The notes under the pieces are model-generated. The model was given only the letters and a program-made list of their open reading frames with translations, ran no database searches and had not been told where the DNA came from. A stretch of 64,000 bases of DNA from an uncultured Anaerolineae bacterium (lineage in GTDB: Bacteria; Chloroflexota; Anaerolineae; Aggregatilineales; Phototrophicaceae), in assembly GCA_937995825.1 (NCBI GenBank), contig CALKJO010000003.1, positions 62,001-126,000 on the forward strand. The letters are read 5' to 3'. Below, piece by piece: positions 9,044 to 16,190 of the stretch (the stretch's first letter is position 1; each line of letters starts with the position of its first letter). Both the position numbers and the translations under genes were made by a program.

Positions 9044-10735
9044 ATGGAAATCCAACGCAGGCGGATAGTGATCATTGGAGCAGGTTTTGGTGGAATTTTC
9101 GCGGCACAGCAGTTGGATAATGAATTCGTAGATGTCCTGCTCATCGACAGAAACAATTATCATACATTTACCCCTCTGCTCTATCAGGTAGCGACATCGG
9201 GGCTTGAGCCAGGGGAGATTGCGTATCCGGTTCGAGGTATTTTCCGCGATCAGCGCAACCTGACTTTTCTGATGGGAGAAGTCGTTCACATCGACACCAA
9301 TCAGCAAGTTGTTGAAGTGAAGACGGCCCGAGACACGCGGTTTGAACACTATGATACGCTGATTGTTGCAGCAGGCAGCACCAGCAACTATTTTAACACG
9401 CCAGGGCTTGAGGAACATGCCTTTGAGCTGAAAACCCTGAGCGATGCGGTGAACATTCGCAACCACGTTCTAAAGCTGTTTGAACGCGCGGTCTGGACAG
9501 CCGACGAGAATTTGCGCGAAGCCCTGACTACGATTGTCGTTGTCGGCGGCGGTCCAACTGGGCTTGAGATGGCGGGCGCGATGCATGAGCTTTACAGCCA
9601 TGTTCTGAAAAAAGAATATCCGCACATGACCCCGCCGCGCGTGATTCTGGCTGAAGCGGCAAACAGCCTGCTGCTGGCATATCCTGAACATCTGCGCGAG
9701 GCAGCGCTTCGCCAGGTACAGTCGCTCGGCGTGGAAGTCGAGCTTGGGAGCGCAGTTCAGTCCGTTGAGGAAGGCAAAGTCTATCTCAAAGATGGCAGGA
9801 TCATTGCGAGCCACACTGTAATCTGGTCGGCGGGGGTGAAGGCTTCGCCGTTGGCTGAAATGCTCGGTGTGCCGCTTCAGCGCGCTGGTCGGGTTCCTGT
9901 CGCGCCAACCATGAAAGCACTCGGTCTGGAAAATGTTTACGTTGTCGGTGACATGGCATATCTGGAAGATGCGAACGGTCGCCCATACCCAATGCTTATT
10001 CCCGTTGCTAAACAGCAGGCGATTTTAGCGGCAACTAACATCATCCGCGAAATTCAGGGCGCTGATGCGCTGACTTTTAAATACAATGATCGCGGCACCA
10101 TGGCAACCATCGGGCGCAGCCGCGCAGTCGCTCTGATCTTCAACCGTATTCCACTGACTGGCACGATTGCATGGTTAGCTTGGCTAGGTCTGCACTTAAT
10201 TACGCTCATGGGCTTCCGCAATCGGCTCACTGTTTTCATTAATTGGCTTTGGAACTACTTGACTTACGATCGGTCGATGCGGATCATTCTTGAGGCACCA
10301 CCCGCTGATCTGCACGATCACAAGCCCGTCATGCCGGCTCAAGCCGTGCAGACTGTTGCCGAGAAGCCTTTGCACGCGATACAATCGCACAGCGAAACAT
10401 CTTACGCAGTGGAGATGAACCGACCAACCATGAGCCATGAAGAGCTGCTTCAAAGGCGCGATGATAAAACTCGTCCGCATCTTGAGCAATATGCGCCCGT
10501 CTGGATCACTGAGGAACGGATTATCGATGCTGAAGACGCAGTTTTGTTCAATGCTGTCTTCCAGCATCCCTTGTATGGATGGGTCAGCCGGCGCTATCGT
10601 TTCGATGGTTTCAACAATGTCCTCTATCACAAGGGACAGACTCTCATCACTGAGGATGAAGCGCTTTACATTCAGGAGCAGGAGCCTTATCTTGTTCCGG
10701 CGCTCATGGACATTCCCAACGCATATGGCGGCTAA
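9044..10735 (+). CDS. Type II NADH dehydrogenase with C-terminal extension
   Basis: 563-residue FAD/NAD-dependent oxidoreductase of the NDH-2 family, which passes electrons from NADH to quinone without pumping protons. The FAD-binding GxGxxG is IIGAGFGGIFA (about 8-18), the NADH-binding one is VVVGGGPTGLEMAG (about 167-180), and the second FAD motif is ENVYVVGDMA. A hydrophobic stretch near 370-400 should attach it to the membrane. Usual NDH-2 proteins have 400-450 residues; here about 140 extra residues follow the membrane segment and look soluble and acidic, with no family I recognise. GAGG precedes the ATG by about 8 bases. Confidence 0.9.
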   Translation: MEIQRRRIVIIGAGFGGIFAAQQLDNEFVDVLLIDRNNYHTFTPLLYQVATSGLEPGEIAYPVRGIFRDQRNLTFLMGEVVHIDTNQQVVEVKTARDTRFEHYDTLIVAAGSTSNYFNTPGLEEHAFELKTLSDAVNIRNHVLKLFERAVWTADENLREALTTIVVVGGGPTGLEMAGAMHELYSHVLKKEYPHMTPPRVILAEAANSLLLAYPEHLREAALRQVQSLGVEVELGSAVQSVEEGKVYLKDGRIIASHTVIWSAGVKASPLAEMLGVPLQRAGRVPVAPTMKALGLENVYVVGDMAYLEDANGRPYPMLIPVAKQQAILAATNIIREIQGADALTFKYNDRGTMATIGRSRAVALIFNRIPLTGTIAWLAWLGLHLITLMGFRNRLTVFINWLWNYLTYDRSMRIILEAPPADLHDHKPVMPAQAVQTVAEKPLHAIQSHSETSYAVEMNRPTMSHEELLQRRDDKTRPHLEQYAPVWITEERIIDAEDAVLFNAVFQHPLYGWVSRRYRFDGFNNVLYHKGQTLITEDEALYIQEQEPYLVPALMDIPNAYGG

Positions 10736-10761
10736 GCTTGAGCTATAGTCAGAAATTGACC

Positions 10762-10797
10762 AAGAGCGAGGCAGCGATCACCTCACTCTTTTAATTT
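10762..10797 (+). terminator. Terminator after NADH dehydrogenase gene
   Basis: A 10-bp stem with one mismatch (AAGAGCGAGG / CCTCACTCTT) is followed by TTAATTT on the plus strand. On the minus strand the mismatch becomes a G-U pair, so the hairpin may also serve the convergent gene. Confidence 0.6.
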
Positions 10798-11813
10798 GAT
10801 TTTTGCGCCATCAACTTGAATACGCGCGTATCCTGTCCACCCATGCGGTACTTATAGGCTTCGTTGCCACGAAGAAAGTCAAACAGATGATAACCAGACT
10901 CAATCGCCCAGCGGATGTTATGTGCCAGCAGGACGATGCCGGTGCTGAGATGAGCATACTTATCAAGTACCAGTCCTGAATTGTAAACCAGCACCTTACC
11001 CCGATAAACGAAGTCGCAGTAGGCTGCGACAGGCTCTCCACTGACTTTCAGAAATGTCATTCGCAGCCAACCGCGTTCAGCGACCGTTTGAATAATTGCA
11101 CGAAAGAAACGAACATTGCTGGCGTCCTGAAGAAACTCTGCTTTGGCTGGCTGGCTCGACGACATTAGGTAAAGAAACGTATCAATCATGGCACTTGCGC
11201 TGTCCGCGTCAGTCAGCGCTTCGATAGTCAATTCTGTTTCGCTCTCGGCGCGACGGAGTTTACGCCGAATTTCGTGGCGCTGTTTCTTGTCAAGAGACTC
11301 TAGATACCCCTCCCAACTTGTAGGCAGTGAAATGACCGGACATACTTCCTGCAAGACCAGCTCAACATCAAATCCACATGATCTGAGCAAATCGGGAAAT
11401 ATGGCGAGAGTAGGGGAGGCTTCAGGAATATTACACAAATTGATACGATCAAATTTGCCGCTGTTATCATTGAGAACGGACGCAAAGCAGGCAAGCACTG
11501 GTTGCAAAAACGCCTTGTCAACAATCACATCAACGTAATCCGTAACATCAACGCAGCCGATGGTTCTAACAACTCGCTCACCTTCAATGTCATGGATGAA
11601 CCAGGGCGCGATCCCCACCAGGCGATCCTCTGCGTCCCGACATGTGAAGATGAGCAGTTCACCTGCGTTATAGCTTTTCCACCAGACGGACTGCCATTCG
11701 ATAGTTAGGAAAATGGTGTCATCCACACTTCGATGAAGAAGCTCGTCCCATTCCGAGGCTAATTCCTGAAAAATTGTGCTTTCCTGATGCAGCGCAACTT
11801 TAAGGGACATCAC
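10791..11813 (-). CDS. CelD/FemAB-like GNAT acyltransferase
   Basis: 340 residues matching the CelD (BcsL) GNAT group, PF13480-like. Seen: an N-terminal half typical of FemAB/CelD proteins (FLTIEWQSVWWKSY), a basic helix (SLDKKQRHEIRRKLRRAE), and a C-terminal GNAT half with GWLRMTFLKVSGEPVAAYCDF followed by HLSTGIVLLAHNIRWAIE and FDFLRGNEAYKYRMG. The family transfers acyl or amino-acyl groups onto polysaccharides or small molecules, but the substrate cannot be read from sequence. It stands alone, convergent with the NADH dehydrogenase gene and 138 bases from the ABC ATPase gene. Confidence 0.75.
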   Translation of the reverse strand: MMSLKVALHQESTIFQELASEWDELLHRSVDDTIFLTIEWQSVWWKSYNAGELLIFTCRDAEDRLVGIAPWFIHDIEGERVVRTIGCVDVTDYVDVIVDKAFLQPVLACFASVLNDNSGKFDRINLCNIPEASPTLAIFPDLLRSCGFDVELVLQEVCPVISLPTSWEGYLESLDKKQRHEIRRKLRRAESETELTIEALTDADSASAMIDTFLYLMSSSQPAKAEFLQDASNVRFFRAIIQTVAERGWLRMTFLKVSGEPVAAYCDFVYRGKVLVYNSGLVLDKYAHLSTGIVLLAHNIRWAIESGYHLFDFLRGNEAYKYRMGGQDTRVFKLMAQKSN

Positions 11814-11891
11814 TTGGCTCCAGGTACATGCCGTGTAGACGGAAATTATAGAGGGCGTTTTGTGCCGCTACGCTGAGTGTCCCATTAAAAG

Positions 11892-11920
11892 CAATCCGCC
11901 CTGTGTAAATAACAGGGCGG
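11892..11920. terminator. Hairpin downstream of MalK-type ATPase gene
   Basis: A perfect 9-bp stem CCGCCCTGT / ACAGGGCGG (11896-11904 and 11912-11920) with a 7-base loop. On the minus strand it is followed by ATTGCTTTTA. It should terminate the ATPase gene ending at 11952. Confidence 0.65.
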
Positions 11921-11951
11921 CGCAGGACAAGTGATGAAACAGTGCCTAGGC

Positions 11952-13091
11952 TTAGACTGCGGCTTTTTCCGCCTGGCGTTTGAAATCATAAGCCAGGGAG
12001 AGCTGCGACTCTGCATCGAACAGATGCATATTTTCCAAATTGAAGGCGAGATCGATGCGATTGCCAACATGAGCGCGCGTGCGCGGGTCAGTGCGGGCGA
12101 TGAATGATTTTCCTTGATCCTCCAGATACAGGATGATTTCATTACCCATCTGTTCGACCACTTCAACATTGGCGCTGACCATCGACGGAATAATGCCGGG
12201 CGGTTGGAATTCGGCATCGTGGATGTCTTCCGGGCGAATGCCCAGCGTAACGCGCTTGCCTACATGAGGACGATACATATCGAACTTTGCGCCAGACATC
12301 TTGAGCTTGAAGCTCTGAGTCTCAACCACCATCCCGCCGTCTTCCTGACGGAGTACTGCGTCGAAGAAATTCATCGAGGGGCTGCCGATGAAGCCTGCGA
12401 CAAAGATATTCGCTGGATTGTGATATAGATTGTATGGGGTGTCCATCTGCTGAAGCTCGCCAGCATTCAACACGCAGATGCGCGTTCCCATCGTCATCGC
12501 TTCGACCTGGTCATGCGTCACATAGATGAAGGTGGTGCCGAGACGCTGATGCAGCTTGCTGATGAATGAGCGCGCTTCAACGCGGAGCTTGGCGTCCAGG
12601 TTGGAGAGCGGTTCGTCCATCAAGAAGACGGATGGCTCGCGAACGATTGCGCGACCGACCGCCACACGCTGGCGCTGCCCCCCCGAAAGCTGACGCGGGC
12701 GGCGATCCAGAAGCGCTTCAATACCGAGGCTCTTCGCTGCTTCACGAACGCGCTGATCGATGATATGCTTGGGTGTCTTGCGCAGACGGAGACCGAATGC
12801 CATATTATCATAGACCGTCATGTGCGGATACAGCGCGTAGGACTGGAACACCATTGCAACATCGCGATCTTTCGGTGCAACATTGTTGACAACCCGATCA
12901 CCGATCAGAATTTCACCTTCGCTAATTTCTTCAAGCCCGGCTAACATACGCAGACTGGTCGATTTACCACAGCCTGACGGACCGACGAGCACAAGAAATT
13001 CTTTATCGGCAATTTCGATGTTCAAGTCCTTGACTGCAACCATGTGATTGCTGTAGCGCTTATATACGTGTCTAAAGGTTACGCCTGCCAC
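11952..13091 (-). CDS. Orphan MalK/UgpC/MsmX-type ABC transporter ATPase
   Basis: 379 residues when started at the GTG that follows a GGAGG ribosome site by 6 bases (start VAGVTFRHVYKRY). A longer frame upstream would cross the promoter. Walker A is GPSGCGKST (about 37-45), the signature is LSGGQRQRVA, Walker B is VFLMDEPLSNLDAKLR and the switch histidine is in YVTHDQVEA. A C-terminal OB/TOBE regulatory domain (about 240-379) is present, as in MalK, UgpC and MsmX. It is not next to any permease or binding protein. MsmX-like ATPases are known to energise several carbohydrate importers, so it may drive the ATPase-less Ugp-like system at 43.7-46.9 kb. Confidence 0.9.
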   Translation of the reverse strand: MAGVTFRHVYKRYSNHMVAVKDLNIEIADKEFLVLVGPSGCGKSTSLRMLAGLEEISEGEILIGDRVVNNVAPKDRDVAMVFQSYALYPHMTVYDNMAFGLRLRKTPKHIIDQRVREAAKSLGIEALLDRRPRQLSGGQRQRVAVGRAIVREPSVFLMDEPLSNLDAKLRVEARSFISKLHQRLGTTFIYVTHDQVEAMTMGTRICVLNAGELQQMDTPYNLYHNPANIFVAGFIGSPSMNFFDAVLRQEDGGMVVETQSFKLKMSGAKFDMYRPHVGKRVTLGIRPEDIHDAEFQPPGIIPSMVSANVEVVEQMGNEIILYLEDQGKSFIARTDPRTRAHVGNRIDLAFNLENMHLFDAESQLSLAYDFKRQAEKAAV

Positions 13092-13138
13092 AAGAAACCT
13101 CCGTCTAGCAAGGTCACTAAAAAGAACGATGGTTTGTC

Positions 13139-13216
13139 GAATTTGCACAAAGATGTTGCGTTTTGGCAAATTCAGTTTTCAAAGCCAGATTATAAAACGC
13201 TTTTTCAGAAATGCAA
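13139..13216 (-). promoter_or_regulatory. Promoter and inverted repeat upstream of the orphan ABC ATPase
   Basis: On the minus strand TTGCAT (13211-13216), a 16-base spacer and TATAAT (13189-13194) make a good sigma-70-type promoter. Just downstream, in the leader, is a perfect 8-bp inverted repeat GAATTTGC (13139-13146) / GCAAATTC (13166-13173) with a 19-base spacer, an operator candidate. The same interval precedes the divergent cinA gene. Confidence 0.55.
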
Positions 13217-13260
13217 AAACTTTCTCACGTGAGCGGGCGTCTAGAAGAAAGGTGGATCAA

Positions 13261-14493
13261 ATGCAGGCAGCAGAGCTTAATGCTGAAATTATCTCAGTAG
13301 GCACTGAGATTTTACTGGGCGAGATCACAGACACAAACTCTGTGTTTCTTGCGCGCACACTGCGCGATATGGGGGTCAATGTCTATTTCATGACATCGGT
13401 TGGAGACAATGAACGACGAATCGCTGAGGTCATTCGCATTGCGCTGTCGCGAGCGCAGATTGTGATCATGTGCGGTGGTCTAGGCCCGACTGTCGATGAT
13501 ATGACGCGACAAGGCGTTGCTGTTGCAACCAACCGTGAACTGATCTTTCATCAATCGCTGCTCGACAGCATCGCTCAGCGCTTCACAAGCCTACGTGTTC
13601 ACATGACCGAAAATAACCGTCGGCAGGCATACGTGCCAGATGGCGCGATCATCATTGAGAATCCGGTTGGAACTGCGCCGGGCTTTGCAGTTGAGCAAGG
13701 AGAACAGGTGGTAATTTGTTTGCCGGGTGTGCCGCGTGAGATGAAATACCTGATGAACGAAAGTGTGATCCCGTATCTGCGCAAGCGCTACGGCATTACC
13801 ACGCAAATTATCAAAGCGCGCAACTTCAAAACGGCTGGCATCGGCGAAAGCATGCTTGACGAACTGCTTGGAAGCGATCTGCTGCAATCTTCCAACCCAA
13901 CGATTGGACTTGCTGCCCATTCCGGTGTGATCGATATCCGCATCACCGCAAAAGCAGACACGACCGAACAAGCTGACGCTATGATCGCTGAATTTGAGGC
14001 AGCCGTGCGCGAACGCGCTGGAGAGTATATTTTTGGCTCTGATGGCGACACGATTGACAGTGCTTTGATGGAAGCCCTGAAAAGCCGCCACGCAAGGATT
14101 TCTGTGATCGAAGCTGGCATCCAATCGATAGTCGGTGAGCGCTTTAAGGACATCGATGAGAACCTCGTTCGAAGTGTTGTTTTCTACCCGGATATCAACG
14201 CCGCAGTGACTTCCCTTGGAGTCGACTCTGAGGGGTCTGTTCGTCAGATCGCTGAACGACTTGCCGCCGCCGCCGCCGATCACAGAAGCGCAGATACAGT
14301 AGGGCTGGCGGTGGTCAGTCTGACGGCAACAAACGATGATCATGCGGATGCAGACGAAGTCAGCGCAGCGGCGGTCGTCTACAAAGGTGAGCGCCGTTCC
14401 AGAGCGTATGGATTTGGCGGCAAGACCGAAAGCGCGCGCTCGTGGACTGGCACCTGGGCAATGGCGCAAGCTTGGCGAATGCTGAAGGATTGA
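13261..14493 (+). CDS. cinA: CinA-like protein with degenerate amidohydrolase domain
   Basis: 410 residues when started at the ATG preceded by AAAGGTGG. The N-terminal half (about 1-170) is a molybdopterin-binding-like (MoCF/COG1058) domain: ISVGTEILLGEITDTN, CGGLGPTVDDMTR and LPGVPREMK are all typical CinA motifs, tied to ADP-ribose pyrophosphatase activity. The C-terminal domain should be the PncC NMN deamidase, but its ESCTGG serine motif is replaced by IEAGIQS and the GIAGPDGG segment by an unrelated acidic stretch. The amidase is therefore probably inactive. It is followed 1 base later by the next gene. Confidence 0.85.
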   Translation: MQAAELNAEIISVGTEILLGEITDTNSVFLARTLRDMGVNVYFMTSVGDNERRIAEVIRIALSRAQIVIMCGGLGPTVDDMTRQGVAVATNRELIFHQSLLDSIAQRFTSLRVHMTENNRRQAYVPDGAIIIENPVGTAPGFAVEQGEQVVICLPGVPREMKYLMNESVIPYLRKRYGITTQIIKARNFKTAGIGESMLDELLGSDLLQSSNPTIGLAAHSGVIDIRITAKADTTEQADAMIAEFEAAVRERAGEYIFGSDGDTIDSALMEALKSRHARISVIEAGIQSIVGERFKDIDENLVRSVVFYPDINAAVTSLGVDSEGSVRQIAERLAAAAADHRSADTVGLAVVSLTATNDDHADADEVSAAAVVYKGERRSRAYGFGGKTESARSWTGTWAMAQAWRMLKD

Positions 14494-14494
14494 T

Positions 14495-15127
14495 ATGTCA
14501 CGGGAATCACTGGGAGTAAAACTGAGCCGGTTGCAAACGCAGAAACAGACCCAGTATGGGCTGCTCATCCGTCCATTCATAACGCGAATGCCGCTCCCGA
14601 TGCAGCGCTACGATGACCCATTTTTTCCATTTTCAAAATCGATTATTGCCGCAGTGCGCGATCTAGTATGCGCATTGGTATTCGACATGGGCGCATATCT
14701 AGCGCTTGGCGGCGCTGGCGCTGTTGCGCTGGAACGCAGCATCGCTTATGCCAGCGCCGATGCAGTGACAATACTGCACGGGTCTTTTGCGGAGAGCGGG
14801 TTTGTAGAGGCAGCAGGCGATCTGGGCTTCAACGTGGATGCTGTGACCGTTCTTGATCCCGATTTGGAACGGGTGTATCGCCTGCGCGTTGATCGCAGCG
14901 TGTTTGTCCTTGCTTCAGACAATAAGGCAGATATCCCGCTTGTTCCCGAAGTAGGATGGTTTCGTTGTGATGAGCAGCGCTGGACAGGAACGTATCTGAA
15001 TGCGCTGGGTGAGAGCTTATCCCTGGATGTCGTGAGCAGTGAGAGCATATGTGCATCCAAAGATGAAGACTTCGCGCAAGCAGCGCGAGATGCGCTCTTG
15101 ACAATAATCAACGGAGATGAGCTGTGA
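14495..15127 (+). CDS. Uncharacterised protein, remotely OMP-decarboxylase-like
   Basis: 210 residues. I do not recognise a characterised family. The central segment (VFDMGAYLALGG ... ASADAVTI) has the spacing of the orotidine-5-phosphate decarboxylase core, where DAKRGDI is followed about 25 residues later by ADAVTV, and RSVFVLASDNK sits where PyrF has its VFVLxxTSN strand. The catalytic lysine and second aspartate of DxKxxD are missing, so decarboxylase activity is unlikely if the relationship is real. It starts 1 base after cinA and overlaps the next gene by 4 bases (GTGA), showing translational coupling. Confidence 0.4.
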   Translation: MSRESLGVKLSRLQTQKQTQYGLLIRPFITRMPLPMQRYDDPFFPFSKSIIAAVRDLVCALVFDMGAYLALGGAGAVALERSIAYASADAVTILHGSFAESGFVEAAGDLGFNVDAVTVLDPDLERVYRLRVDRSVFVLASDNKADIPLVPEVGWFRCDEQRWTGTYLNALGESLSLDVVSSESICASKDEDFAQAARDALLTIINGDEL

Positions 15128-15675
15128 CGCTGGTTGAAGCATTGATCACCAACGGTCTGCTTCAATTTGGTCAATTTCAGATTAACGGGACGACGCAGCC
15201 TTTTACAGTGAGGCTAGACTTGCTCGCATCTTACCCGGATGTGTTGAGGTTCGTCCGCGATCAGTTTCTACGCTGTGCAACGCCAGTCCCTTTTGATCGC
15301 ATATTGTGTCCACTAGATGCGCTTCCCATTGCAATCGCAGTCAGTCTTGAACTTCAAATTCCTGTCGTCTACAGTCGAGGGAATTCGGAGTCTACTGTCT
15401 TCGATCTGGTCGGGGCATATGACATCGGACATCCAACCTTGATTATCGCCAACCATGCCGACGCAAATCTGATGAAACTGATCGCTCAGGCTGCGTGTGT
15501 TGGGCTGCAGTTGTCGGTCGTCTGGACAGTCATTGAACTTGCATCAGCGATGGCGTCAGACATCGATACGCTTTGTCTGGTGAGACTTCGCACCATCCTG
15601 GATGATCCATTTGTCCAATCGTGGGTCGCTCCAGGTCAAATCGATGCTGTGAAAGCCTGGCTTTTATCCAAGTGA
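15124..15675 (+). CDS. Uncharacterised protein, remotely orotate phosphoribosyltransferase-like
   Basis: 183 residues starting with GTG inside the stop of the previous gene. It opens with LVEALITNGLLQFGQFQINGT, and continues with TVRLDLLASYPDVLRFV and a FDRILCPLDALPIAIAVSLELQIPVVYSRG segment, which together resemble the hood and core strands of PyrE. The PRPP-binding loop (normally VEDVxTTG) is replaced by LIIANHADANLMKL, so the transferase reaction is doubtful. Its coupling to a PyrF-like frame supports descent from a UMP-synthase pair. Assignment is tentative and no function is claimed. Confidence 0.4.
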   Translation: MTLVEALITNGLLQFGQFQINGTTQPFTVRLDLLASYPDVLRFVRDQFLRCATPVPFDRILCPLDALPIAIAVSLELQIPVVYSRGNSESTVFDLVGAYDIGHPTLIIANHADANLMKLIAQAACVGLQLSVVWTVIELASAMASDIDTLCLVRLRTILDDPFVQSWVAPGQIDAVKAWLLSK

Positions 15676-15699
15676 TGCACCTGTCTGACGACTGCGATT

Positions 15700-15728
15700 T
15701 TGCCAAAGCCTTCCTCCCTGTATAGAAT
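15700..15728 (+). promoter_or_regulatory. Promoter for the 15.8-18.3 kb pair
   Basis: TTGCCA (15700-15705), a 17-base spacer and TAGAAT (15723-15728) form a good housekeeping promoter about 43 bases before the next start. A short AGGTG/CACCT repeat around 15750-15770 encloses the purine-rich ribosome site. Confidence 0.55.
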
Positions 15729-15770
15729 ACTGCGACTTGGATATGCTCAGGTGGAGACGTTAACACCTTG

Positions 15771-16178
15771 ATGGATGCCAATGAGAGAGCCTATGGCTAC
15801 ACCACAAATTGGTTCGTCATGAATAGGTTAGGCGCTCATGGTGGCTCAATAGTCGTTGGCGGCATCGACATGCGCGGGGAACGGTGGACGCGCCTATTAT
15901 CGCATCGGGCTGCTCACATGCTATGGTTTCAACTGACGCTGTTGTTGTTCCCTGAGCGCGTTGAGTGGCTGGCTCCGATGGACACGCTCCCAATCCGAGA
16001 TAGCAAACTGCCAACCATCACAAACCAATTCATTGTTGAGCGCCTAGAAGGAGGCGTAATCGAAGTTACAGGAATTGCCAACGGCTCACGCTGGACTGCT
16101 AAGCTTCTGGAAGCTGACTCCCTAGGGCTGTGGGCTGCACTGAAGAATCATTCGGCTTCAGCCGCCTCGCAAACGTAA
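15771..16178 (+). CDS. Hypothetical protein
   Basis: 135 residues, start ATG 15771 (a TTG one codon earlier is also open). No signal peptide or membrane segment is apparent. It has a compact mixed composition with beta-type stretches such as GGSIVVGGIDMRGERWTRLL and RLEGGVIEVTGIANGSRWTAKLL. I do not recognise the family. It lies 12 bases before the large wall hydrolase gene and has its own good promoter, so the two are likely co-transcribed; a role linked to that enzyme is only a guess. Confidence 0.55.
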   Translation: MDANERAYGYTTNWFVMNRLGAHGGSIVVGGIDMRGERWTRLLSHRAAHMLWFQLTLLLFPERVEWLAPMDTLPIRDSKLPTITNQFIVERLEGGVIEVTGIANGSRWTAKLLEADSLGLWAALKNHSASAASQT

Positions 16179-16190
16179 AAAGGATAGACA

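Noticed and set aside
13092..13169. Upstream extension of the MalK-type ATPase
   Set aside because: The frame is open but crosses the leader region; the GTG with GGAGG and the conserved N-terminus of the family begin at 13091.
13129..13260. Upstream extension of cinA
   Set aside because: No homology to CinA N-termini and it overlaps the opposing promoter; ATG 13261 has AAAGGTGG.
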